Assembly: GCA_030610725.1 (NCBI GenBank)
Contig: JAUWRE010000080.1
Coordinates: 1 to 5,693 of the forward strand
Source: Candidatus Aerophobota bacterium
Lineage (GTDB): Bacteria > Aerophobota > Aerophobia > Aerophobales > AE-B3A
Reading direction: 5' to 3'
Length of the DNA stretch: 5,693 nt
Both the position numbers and the translations under genes were made by a program. Shown here one piece after another: positions 1-5,693 of this stretch (positions within the stretch are counted from its first letter, which is position 1; each line of letters begins with the position of its first letter). The notes below the pieces were generated by a model. The model was not told the DNA's origin. It searched no databases and saw only the letters and a program-made list of their open reading frames with translations.

Positions 1-735
1 CACCTGGCCGATTCTTTTTTCACCCTCTTTTCCTCCCGGAGTTTGAATTGCCAGATAACCTAAGAATTCATCCCCTTTATGAACTGTCAGTATCTCTGCT
101 TTTCTATCCATAGCCGCACCCGTAGTTAAAATTCTCTTAAAGTCTTGTAGGGAACGGAAAAATCTTACTGCTTCCTTTTGATAAACTTGCACTATATTCT
201 CTAGATTTTCTTCCTGGTAAGAAAAAACCTGCACCTTTTGAGTATCAAAGCTCTTCAAATCATTGCCAGAAATTCTAAATTTATGCACTCTACCTACTTC
301 TACGCAACCAGCCCTTATATATAAATTACGTTCACCGGAAACTAACGCAATATCTATCCCATCCTTATCCATCTTTTTTATACCATCCTCTAATAGCAGA
401 CTGGCAAATCCTCTTTTCCTGTATTCAGGATGGGTACAGACAGCACCGATGCCGCCAATCTTTGTCTTACAACCATAAATTGCTATCTCGCTTTCAGAGA
501 TACCAAAATGAGAGACAGGTCTGCCATCCTCCCGTATGATGCGCATATTTTCTAAATTATCATCATTAAACAATAATGGATACCACTTTTCCATACTAGG
601 TGGTCCATTAGAGCTTTCCCTAAATACATAATCAACTAGCTCTATTACCTGATTAAATTCTTCCTTTCTGGTTCCTCTGGGTTCTTCCATTTTAGATATT
701 CCTCTATTTTCTATCCTGAAGTTAAGGTTAGCCAT
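1..735 (-). CDS. GNAT-family N-acetyltransferase, C-terminus cut by the window edge
   Basis: The frame is open from 735 to base 1 (245 codons, no stop in the window). From ATG 735, residues about 26-155 look like a GNAT domain: a beta strand G-G-I-G-A-V, then T-H-P-E-Y-R-K-R-G-F-A-S-L-L-L, which is the R-x-x-G-x-A pyrophosphate-binding loop for acetyl-CoA. Residues about 165-245 (E-A-V-R-F-F-R-S, then a strand E-F-L-G-Y-L-A) resemble the start of a second GNAT-like domain, as in tandem-GNAT proteins; this part is incomplete. The family moves acetyl from acetyl-CoA to an amine; the substrate cannot be told. Start: ATG 735 has AGGA/GAG upstream; an in-frame ATG at 690 preceded by AGAGGA with a 9-nt gap is about as good and gives a protein 15 residues shorter. 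It follows the beta-galactosidase by 51 nt (or 96) with no terminator between, so co-transcription is likely. No signal peptide; cytoplasmic. Confidence 0.85.
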   Translation of the reverse strand, partial: MANLNFRIENRGISKMEEPRGTRKEEFNQVIELVDYVFRESSNGPPSMEKWYPLLFNDDNLENMRIIREDGRPVSHFGISESEIAIYGCKTKIGGIGAVCTHPEYRKRGFASLLLEDGIKKMDKDGIDIALVSGERNLYIRAGCVEVGRVHKFRISGNDLKSFDTQKVQVFSYQEENLENIVQVYQKEAVRFFRSLQDFKRILTTGAAMDRKAEILTVHKGDEFLGYLAIQTPGGKEGEKRIGQV

Positions 736-786
736 TCCATCTCTTCCTTCTTTTTCTCTGATTTCTTTATAGGAATCAGCTTCTGC

Positions 787-2733
787 CTATAGCAGGATTA
801 GCACCTCAAAAGGAGCAAAATTTATCTCTCCCTGTAGCTTCTTCTTTTCCTTGAGCTCTGTATATTCTTTATTCAGAAATATCCTGGAGGACTTATCTGA
901 AAAGTTCATTACAAAGATAAATTTTTTGCCATTTTTTTCTCTGAGAGTTATCTCTACTTCATCAGGAACCTTGATACCTTCAGGAACCAAACCTTTTAGG
1001 ATTTCTGCTATAAATTTGTCATAGAAAGCTTGAGGTAGACCACAGCCTACATAGTAAAATTTACCCTCTGCAAAAGTATTTACGGTAACTGCTGCATAGG
1101 AAGCGTGCCAGCTATTTTTATATTCAGCCAGGGGTTTAGCCTTTTCTGGAGTTATCAAATCAGCAAAAGTATCTGCTTGATATACCTCCCCACTGCTAGT
1201 TTGCACTTCTATCTTTCTTTCTCTTAAGTTGTCCCAGGCGTATATACTTATACCAAAAAGCTCTCTCAGCTTACCGGGAAGAATACTCTTCACTATGTTA
1301 CTATGCCTATCCTTTATACCAAATCTGAATCCAGCAATAAATGTGCCTCCCTCTTTTACATATTCTTTGATATTATTTGCTGTCTTATCATCTACTATAT
1401 ACATAAGGGGAGCAATAATTACTTTGTATTTACTAAAGTCATCCGTTGGTTTTACTATATCCACATTTATTCCCTTTCTTCTTACTGTTTTATAAAAGCG
1501 TAATATCTCATCAGAATAGTTGTACATAGGTTTTTCTTGATAGCTATAGTTGACCCAGATATTCTCATAATCATAGATGATAGCTACAGGAGAGATTACT
1601 TTAGAGCCTTCAAGCTGAGGTCTAATGCGATCTATTTCAGAGGCTATCTGGGCTGTTTCTTTGTAACTTATGGATTTATCTGTTCCATCGTGCTGAAGGA
1701 TGGCAGAGTGAAACTGTTCTATGCCAAAGGTGCATGCCCTCCATCTAAAATATACTACTGCTTCAGCTCCATGAGCATAAGAGTGATAGGTCCACAGTCT
1801 CATCTCACCGGGAGAAAGAGCGGGAGTTATATCTTCTCTGGTTATACAGCCACATTGCTGTTCCATTACCCAGAAGTTTTTCTTCTTTAGTCCTCTCATT
1901 ACATCATGGGCCAGAGCAACATGAAATCTTTTTTCTAATCCTTGCGGATAGTTATCCCAGGAGACAAAATCATATTTTTCTGCTAAGTCATAATAATTAA
2001 GCTCAGGAAAAAGTCCCATAAAGTTATGGGTAACAAATTTATCTGGACTTATACTCTTTAGAAGCTCTACCTGCATATTACTGTATTTAACATTCATATC
2101 TGAGAAGAATCTTCTAAAGTCTAAGTCAAAGGAAGGATTATGATAATCTACTATAGGCAAGGGTATCTGCTCCCAACAGATATAATCATGACTCCAGAAG
2201 GCATTACCCCAGGATTGGTTCAGATTCTGCAGGGTTTTGTATTTTAACTTAAGCCAGTGCTGAAATTCTTTCTTGCAATTATTACAGTAGCATTTGGGGT
2301 TACCAAACTCATTGTCTATCTGCCAGCCAATTACCTGAGGGTTATTCTTATAATGTTCGGCTAATTTTCTTATGATTCTTTCTGAGTAATGATAATAGGT
2401 TCTATTGGTAATGCAGTAGTGCCTCCTTTTCCCGAAGCCCATGCGCTGTCCACTTTTTAACAGAGGCAATATCTGGGGGTGTTTTCCTATAAGCCAGCTA
2501 GGCGGAGCAGCAGTAGGAGTAGAGAGGACAACTTTCACTCCTTTCTCATTAAGAATATCCATTGCTTCATCTAACCAGGCAAAGTCATAGAGGTCATCTT
2601 CTGGTTCCAGTTTACTCCAGGCAAACTCAGCTAGCCTTGCCAGACTAATTCCAGCTCTCTGCATAAGCTCAGCATCAATCGGCCAACGTTCCTTCTCCCA
2701 ATGTTCTGGATAATAATCAGCTCCTAGGTACAT
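787..2733 (-). CDS. GH42 beta-galactosidase
   Basis: A complete 648-residue enzyme, the usual size for glycoside hydrolase family 42, which hydrolyses terminal beta-D-galactosides with retention. Numbering from ATG 2733: the N-terminus reads Y-L-G-A-D-Y-Y-P-E-H-W, the family hallmark, and residues 1 to about 375 form the TIM barrel. E142 in G-W-Q-I-D-N-E-F-G is the acid/base and E291 in W-V-M-E-Q-Q is the nucleophile. C107 plus C148, C150 and C153 (C-Y-C-N-N-C) match the four-Cys zinc site known from Thermus A4 beta-galactosidase. Residues about 380-580 fit the trimerisation domain, and about 588-648 the small C-terminal beta domain. There is no signal peptide, so it is cytoplasmic and probably acts on imported oligosaccharides. 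Start choice: a TTG at 2739 is in frame but only 1 nt from the AGGAGGT site, whereas ATG 2733 is 7 nt away. First gene of a likely operon with the acetyltransferase. Oddity: C-G-C follows the nucleophile motif. Exact galactoside preference is unknown. Confidence 0.97.
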   Translation of the reverse strand: MYLGADYYPEHWEKERWPIDAELMQRAGISLARLAEFAWSKLEPEDDLYDFAWLDEAMDILNEKGVKVVLSTPTAAPPSWLIGKHPQILPLLKSGQRMGFGKRRHYCITNRTYYHYSERIIRKLAEHYKNNPQVIGWQIDNEFGNPKCYCNNCKKEFQHWLKLKYKTLQNLNQSWGNAFWSHDYICWEQIPLPIVDYHNPSFDLDFRRFFSDMNVKYSNMQVELLKSISPDKFVTHNFMGLFPELNYYDLAEKYDFVSWDNYPQGLEKRFHVALAHDVMRGLKKKNFWVMEQQCGCITREDITPALSPGEMRLWTYHSYAHGAEAVVYFRWRACTFGIEQFHSAILQHDGTDKSISYKETAQIASEIDRIRPQLEGSKVISPVAIIYDYENIWVNYSYQEKPMYNYSDEILRFYKTVRRKGINVDIVKPTDDFSKYKVIIAPLMYIVDDKTANNIKEYVKEGGTFIAGFRFGIKDRHSNIVKSILPGKLRELFGISIYAWDNLRERKIEVQTSSGEVYQADTFADLITPEKAKPLAEYKNSWHASYAAVTVNTFAEGKFYYVGCGLPQAFYDKFIAEILKGLVPEGIKVPDEVEITLREKNGKKFIFVMNFSDKSSRIFLNKEYTELKEKKKLQGEINFAPFEVLILL

Positions 2734-2740
2734 AGACAAA

Positions 2741-2747
2741 ACCTCCT
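2741..2747 (-). promoter_or_regulatory. Ribosome binding site of the beta-galactosidase
   Basis: On the minus strand this reads AGGAGGT, a full Shine-Dalgarno match. The gap to ATG 2733 is 7 nt, while the TTG at 2739 would leave only 1 nt. The site therefore decides the start codon in favour of ATG 2733. Confidence 0.9.
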
Positions 2748-2836
2748 AACTTGCTATAGTTTCGTAGATTTTCAGTCAACTCCCAAGACTACTGCCTTTG
2801 CCTTTCCTCTTTTATTTTCACTTACCTTTTCTTTGG

Positions 2837-2850
2837 AATGATTAATCAAT
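2837..2850. promoter_or_regulatory. Candidate operator palindrome at the transcription start
   Basis: TGATTAATCA (2839-2848) is a perfect 10-bp palindrome. One further pair (2837 with 2850) matches beyond a single mismatch. It sits at about +5 to +14 relative to the predicted start near 2852, a usual place for a repressor to block a sugar-hydrolase promoter. No regulator gene is in the window, and an AT-rich 10-mer palindrome can arise by chance. Confidence 0.4.
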
Positions 2851-2858
2851 TACTTTTT

Positions 2859-2886
2859 AGTATAGTAAACAGAAATACCTTGTCAA
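2859..2886 (-). promoter_or_regulatory. Sigma70-type promoter of the beta-galactosidase operon
   Basis: On the minus strand a perfect -35 box TTGACA (2886-2881) is followed by a 16-bp spacer and the -10 box TATACT (2864-2859, five of six consensus bases). Transcription should start near 2852, giving a leader of about 120 nt before ATG 2733. It is the best promoter match seen upstream of this gene. Confidence 0.8.
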
Positions 2887-3006
2887 CACCGCACCTTACT
2901 TCCTACTTGCTGCTTGGTAGCGGTTATTAATAAAATGAACGCAGCAGACAAATTTTCTCTCAAGCAAGCAGAAAAAAGTTTCACTTCGCATATAACCGGT
3001 AACAAA
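2887..3006. other. Intergenic spacer with no gene seen
   Basis: This stretch lies between the beta-galactosidase promoter and the repeat element. I see only short symmetric words, such as TTATTAATAA at 2924-2933 and TGCTGC/GCAGCA at 2908-2913 and 2941-2946. No reading frame here has a ribosome site and a recognisable product. Confidence 0.6.
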
Positions 3007-3257
3007 ATTGCTGAAAAAGTGTAATTTCGTCATTGCGAGCGAGGTCCCTCGCCTGTCTGCGTGTGGATACGCATAGGCAGGGTTGTCATTGCGAACGGAA
3101 TGAAGCAATCTCGATTACATCGCTCGGGATAAACTCCGCAATCTCTTTTTGAAATTGCCAAATCTGCTCTGAGTCTAATTTTGAGATTGCTTCAGGACTC
3201 TGTCCTTCGCAATGACATCAGCATAATTCTGCTCTGCAGAGAGACTTTTTCAGCAAT
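3007..3257. repeat. Compound inverted-repeat element (MITE/REP-like), 251 bp
   Basis: The ends are perfect 14-bp inverted repeats: ATTGCTGAAAAAGT at 3007-3020 and its reverse complement at 3244-3257. Nested inside are two perfect 12-bp inverted pairs, TGTCATTGCGAA (3084-3095 with 3206-3217) and TGAAGCAATCTC (3101-3112 with 3183-3194). GTCATTGCGA occurs a further time at 3029-3038, and GCAATCTC at 3138-3145 and 3253-3260. These cores are familiar from dispersed intergenic repeats of many bacterial genomes. There is no transposase and no clear target-site duplication, so it is either non-autonomous or a palindromic repeat assembled in layers. Transcribed, it would fold into a long branched hairpin. 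It ends 15 bp before the -35 box of the next gene. Confidence 0.75.
3039..3081. repeat. Tandem hairpins inside the left arm of the repeat element
   Basis: GCGAGG/CCTCGC (3039-3044 with 3047-3052) forms a tight stem. Next to it, CCTG (3052-3055) pairs with CAGG (3078-3081), and TGCGT (3058-3062) pairs with ACGCA (3069-3073) around a 6-nt loop. The two stems share base 3052. The right half of the element has no counterpart, so this looks like a separate insert within the repeat. Confidence 0.5.
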
Positions 3258-3271
3258 CTCTAAACATTTCA

Positions 3272-3300
3272 TTGACAGATTTCTTCATATATGGTAGAAA
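3272..3300 (+). promoter_or_regulatory. Extended -10 promoter of the PorV/PorQ-like gene
   Basis: A perfect -35 box TTGACA (3272-3277) is followed by a 17-bp spacer and TAGAAA (3295-3300, four of six consensus bases). The -10 box is preceded by TGG, an extended -10 TGn element that would offset its weakness. The predicted start near 3307 leaves a leader of about 30 nt. It lies just outside the repeat element. Confidence 0.65.
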
Positions 3301-3320
3301 GAAAGTAAAAATAATCATTT

Positions 3321-3327
3321 AAGGAAG
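3321..3327 (+). promoter_or_regulatory. Ribosome binding site of the PorV/PorQ-like gene
   Basis: AAGGAAG ends 8 nt before TTG 3336. No in-frame ATG precedes the signal peptide, so this site is the main support for the TTG start. Confidence 0.75.
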
Positions 3328-3335
3328 AAATTTCC

Positions 3336-4334
3336 TTGATAGATTCACGAACTTACCCTTACATCAAGCGGCATAGTGCTCTGGATAAAGGGAAGAGATG
3401 GAAATTGTTTTTGACTGCAGTAATTTTCACTCTGATACTCCAGTTAACGGCTAAAGCACCGCTTTCTGCCAGTGATTACCTGCACATTATTGACAGCGGC
3501 TTCACTAACCTTCCCACCAGTGTAAGGGCTATGGGAATGGGCCAGACATTTGTAGCTATAGCTGATGATTACGGTGCATGCTACTTTAACCCTGCCGGTT
3601 TGGTTCAAATCACCCAGAAAGAACTGGGTACAATTTATACGGATTTGTACGGCTTAGGTCTTCTAAAACAGAGTTTTCTATCTTTTATAGAGCCAACTAC
3701 AGGAATGGGGGCAGGAGGAATTAGCTGGAGTCGATTATCGGCAGACCTTGAACCAGAGAAATGGAACTGCGACTTATACTCCTACTCCTACGCACAGTTT
3801 CTCTTCCAGGATAAGTTAACCACTTCCAGAAAGACATTTAGCTCCTGGGGAGTTAATATAAAATATCTGAGAGAAACTAGCCCGTGGGGCAATGCTAGTG
3901 GGTACAGCTTAGATGCAGGCTTCCTTACCCGAGGAGAAAAATTTTCTTGGGGAGCCAATATCCAGGATTTAATTTCCCAGATAAGTTGGACTACAGGAAG
4001 GAAAGAATCAATTCCTACTAACATAAAATTGGGTACAGTTTATAGGTTCACGCCTCATCTTCTTACGGCTTTGGATATAGATGCCTCCTGGCAAGACCTT
4101 CCCAAGAATATTCGCCTGGGAAGTGAATGGTGGGTCCAGCGTAACATTGCTCTTCGTTTGGGAGCAGTCAAAACATTTCAAAAAAATGCTGATTTAACTT
4201 TCTCCACTGGGCTGGGTCTTTATTTTCCTTTTCAAAAGAGAAAAGTAATAAGTATGATTGCCTTTAACTATGCTTTATCCTCTCAACAGAACCTTAGCAC
4301 TACACACTACTTCTCTCTTTCCCTTGGTTTCTAA
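3336..4334 (+). CDS. PorV/PorQ-family outer-membrane beta-barrel protein
   Basis: A protein of 332 residues starting at TTG. Residues 18-23 (K-G-K-R-W-K) and the hydrophobic stretch 24-39 form a Sec signal peptide with a long n-region; cleavage is likely after A45 or S46 (P-L-S-A-S, then D-Y). Residues 64-89 hold the family signature R-A-M-G-M-G-Q-T-F-V-A-I-A-D-D followed by Y-F-N-P-A-G-L. The rest is alternating polar and aromatic strands rich in Gly, Trp and Tyr, ending in Phe332 (S-L-S-L-G-F), as expected of a barrel inserted by the BAM machinery. In Bacteroidetes, PorV and PorQ serve type IX secretion; related proteins are widespread in phyla that lack it, and nothing here shows a secretion role. 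It is a single-gene unit with its own promoter, convergent with the M42 peptidase. A FadL/OmpP1-like transport role is an alternative. Confidence 0.85.
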   Translation: MIDSRTYPYIKRHSALDKGKRWKLFLTAVIFTLILQLTAKAPLSASDYLHIIDSGFTNLPTSVRAMGMGQTFVAIADDYGACYFNPAGLVQITQKELGTIYTDLYGLGLLKQSFLSFIEPTTGMGAGGISWSRLSADLEPEKWNCDLYSYSYAQFLFQDKLTTSRKTFSSWGVNIKYLRETSPWGNASGYSLDAGFLTRGEKFSWGANIQDLISQISWTTGRKESIPTNIKLGTVYRFTPHLLTALDIDASWQDLPKNIRLGSEWWVQRNIALRLGAVKTFQKNADLTFSTGLGLYFPFQKRKVISMIAFNYALSSQQNLSTTHYFSLSLGF

Positions 4335-4365
4335 AAATATTGAAGGGGGAAACATCCCCCCTCAA
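4325..4365 (-). terminator. Hairpin terminator between the convergent genes
   Basis: Bases 4340-4343 (TTGA) pair with 4362-4365 (TCAA), and GGGGG 4345-4349 pairs with five of the C run at 4356-4361, leaving one bulged A. Read on the minus strand, the stem is followed by ATATTTTTAG, a short U tract, so it fits an intrinsic terminator for transcripts from the peptidase side. On the plus strand it starts 5 nt after the barrel gene's stop codon but has no U tract. Weak bidirectional use is possible. Confidence 0.6.
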
Positions 4366-4631
4366 CGGCCCTTGGCCTGCTCCTCCCAAGTTCAAAAACA
4401 GGCAGAGTACCTCAGGACAATTTCTTTCGTCGCTGTATAGTAGCTTCTTATTATTTCTCCTCAGTTTCTCCCTTCGGGAAAAATATAAACTCGTCGCCTT
4501 GCTCCTCAAACAGTATATTTTTCTTTATCCTCAACTCTAAACTTCGTTAGGGTTGCTCCTATAAGGCTCCTTCAGAAAATGTCCTTCGGTAGATGTATAA
4601 ACAAATCTCAAAAAAGCGCCTCAGGACAATC
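4366..4631. other. Non-coding convergent intergenic region with degenerate repeats
   Basis: No convincing gene on either strand. CCTCAGGACAAT occurs twice (4410-4421 and 4619-4630). TTGCTCCT occurs at 4499-4506 and 4553-4560, 54 bp apart, as part of a loose purine-rich pattern (AGGAGCAA on the minus strand). Small stems TCCC/GGGA around TTC (4467-4485 area) and GGCC/GGCC (4367-4377 area) are present. It looks like decayed intergenic repeat sequence. Confidence 0.5.
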
Positions 4632-4691
4632 TCGTATTGCCTGTATCGTATGTCGTATTGCGCAATACGCATCACGCACGACGTAATACGA
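4632..4691. repeat. 60-bp imperfect palindrome abutting the peptidase stop codon
   Basis: The core CGTATTGCGCAATACG (4654-4669) is a perfect 16-bp palindrome. The outer arms TCGTATT (4632-4638) and AATACGA (4685-4691) are also perfect complements, and both pairs share one centre between 4661 and 4662. The bases between core and arms pair only in part. CGTATTGC occurs again at 4633-4640. The element ends at the base before the peptidase's TAA (4692-4694). It could form a cruciform, or an RNA hairpin at the 3' end of the peptidase mRNA; no U run follows it directly. Confidence 0.65.
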
Positions 4692-5693
4692 TTAAGGGAT
4701 AAAACTCATCCCCTCCTTTATCTCTAGAGCAAAAGCGCTCAATAGCTTTACAGCAGCCTCAAGGTCTTTTAAGGAAAGAACCTCCACAGGGGTATGCATG
4801 TAGCGTACTGGAACCGACATTAGAGCTGTAGCCACGCCAGCTCGACTAAGCTGAATGACATTAGCATCAGTGCCGGTAGCCCCACTTACTCCGGCAACCT
4901 GGTAGGGAATCCTTTTCTCTTGAGCAATCTTCATCAGCATTTCCCCCAGCTTAGCATTTATGTTTGCTCCTCGGAAAAGAACAACTCCTTTACCCAGGAG
5001 TATCTCCCCTTCTCTCTTCTTATCCACATCAGGATGATCAGTAGCTAAGTCCACATCTACAGCGATTCCCACCTCAGGGTTGATAGAATAAGCGGCTGTG
5101 CGCGCTCCTCTTAAGCCTATCTCCTCCTGCACAGTAGAGGTAGCAAATACTGCTGCCCGTAGTGGTTTATCACTAATTCGCCTTAAAACTTCACAAATCA
5201 CAAAAGCCCCCACCTTGTCGTCAAAACCCCGGGACACTACTAACTCTCCTGCTAATCTTTCCAATCTCTCCCAAAAAGTAATAGGGTCACCAATGGAAAC
5301 CATTTTCTCTGCTTCTTTCTTATCCTTTGCTCCTATATCAATCCATTGCTGGGAAAGCTCAACTACCTTCTTTCTCTCTTCTTCTTTAAGCATATGAATA
5401 GCTTTTCTTCCGATTACTCCCAATACTGGACCCTTTCGGCTATGAATTTGCACTCTTTTCCCTGGAGTAATATGAGCGTCTATTCCTCCTATAGAAGAAA
5501 AAAAGATAAATCCTTTCTCGTCAATATACTTGACCATAAATCCAATTTCATCACAGTGACCAGCTAGCATTAAACGAGGCTTTCCCTGAGGGTTTTTTAT
5601 CCCCATCACATTTCCATGCACATCAGTTTTTACCTCGTCAGCAAACTTTTCCATCTGTTTCCTGACCACCTTCTGGACTGGCTCTTCAAATCC
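4692..5693 (-). CDS. M42-family metallo-aminopeptidase, N-terminus cut by the window edge
   Basis: The open frame reaches the right edge and gives 333 residues; the family is usually about 340-360, so roughly 10-25 are missing. The first residues read G-F-E-E-P-V, the family's conserved start (normally after a Ser-Gly), so a GTG at 5669 is internal and not the start. Counted from the first residue in the window, all dinuclear-metal and catalytic residues are present: H46 and D48 (A-G-H-C-D-E-I-G), the Asp pair D158-D159 (F-D-D-K), E190-E191 (V-Q-E-E-I-G), D213 (V-D-V-D) and H300 (Y-M-H-T-P). M42 enzymes are cytoplasmic, often dodecameric (TET type), and remove N-terminal residues from peptides; some members were once annotated as endoglucanases. 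Specificity (Glu/Asp, Lys or Leu) cannot be read here. Convergent with the barrel gene. Confidence 0.95.
   Translation of the reverse strand, partial: GFEEPVQKVVRKQMEKFADEVKTDVHGNVMGIKNPQGKPRLMLAGHCDEIGFMVKYIDEKGFIFFSSIGGIDAHITPGKRVQIHSRKGPVLGVIGRKAIHMLKEEERKKVVELSQQWIDIGAKDKKEAEKMVSIGDPITFWERLERLAGELVVSRGFDDKVGAFVICEVLRRISDKPLRAAVFATSTVQEEIGLRGARTAAYSINPEVGIAVDVDLATDHPDVDKKREGEILLGKGVVLFRGANINAKLGEMLMKIAQEKRIPYQVAGVSGATGTDANVIQLSRAGVATALMSVPVRYMHTPVEVLSLKDLEAAVKLLSAFALEIKEGMSFIP

Noticed and set aside
758..779. CTGATT/AATCAG stem between the beta-galactosidase and the acetyltransferase
   Set aside because: A 6-bp AT-rich stem with a 10-nt loop and no U tract is not a credible terminator.
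1229..1890. Plus-strand open frames of 66-117 codons inside the beta-galactosidase
   Set aside because: Shadows on the opposite strand of a well-conserved GH42 gene.
2753..2779. Second promoter-like pair TTGACT / TATAGC nearer the beta-galactosidase
   Set aside because: The spacer is only 15 bp, the -10 box is weak, and transcription would begin next to the ribosome site.
2896..3108. Minus-strand open frame of 70 codons over the repeat region
   Set aside because: Its residues come from translating the GTCATTGCGA repeat (giving V-R-N-D-N and A-M-T-K type words). There is no ribosome site and no recognisable fold; it is a repeat artefact.
3007..3257. CRISPR array
   Set aside because: The repeated words are irregularly spaced and partly inverted, with no regular repeat-spacer pattern and no cas genes.
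4258..4540. Three short overlapping open frames (60-69 codons) in the convergent spacer
   Set aside because: They cover hairpins and low-complexity repeats on both strands, overlap the end of the barrel gene or each other, and show no supporting start site or known motif.

Overview
The window carries four protein-coding genes of ordinary, recognisable families plus two non-coding stretches rich in palindromic repeats. The DNA is AT-rich, with good Shine-Dalgarno sites and sigma70-type promoters. A secreted beta-barrel protein of the PorV/PorQ type, ending in Phe, implies a diderm (Gram-negative-type) bacterium. The intergenic repeat built on GTCATTGCGA / GAAGCAATCTC is of a kind scattered through genomes of many environmental and uncultivated bacteria. 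I cannot name the species.

Layout. On the left, two minus-strand genes probably form one operon read right to left: a complete cytoplasmic GH42 beta-galactosidase (787-2733), then a GNAT-type N-acetyltransferase (start 735 or 690) that runs off the left edge. A strong promoter (TTGACA, 16 bp, TATACT) lies about 120 bp upstream of the beta-galactosidase, and a perfect 10-bp palindrome sits at the expected transcription start.

From 2887 to 3335 there is no convincing gene. Most of it is a 251-bp compound inverted-repeat element (3007-3257) with 14-bp perfect terminal inverted repeats and nested 12-bp inverted repeats. It lies between the divergent beta-galactosidase promoter and an extended -10 promoter for the PorV/PorQ-like gene (3336-4334, plus strand, TTG start).

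On the right, the barrel gene converges with an M42-family metallo-aminopeptidase (minus strand, stop at 4692). That gene is cut by the right edge and lacks only its extreme N-terminus. The 357 bp between the two stop codons hold a terminator-like hairpin, low-complexity degenerate repeats and a 60-bp imperfect palindrome that abuts the peptidase stop codon.

The genes do not form one obvious pathway. The beta-galactosidase releases galactose from short galactosides in the cytoplasm, and the peptidase trims peptides; both suit a heterotrophic scavenger. The barrel protein belongs to the cell envelope, and the acetyltransferase substrate is unknown. I found no evidence for a novel defence, mobile or biosynthetic system. 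The points most worth a second look are the compound repeat element, the operator-like palindrome, and the changed residues after the beta-galactosidase nucleophile.
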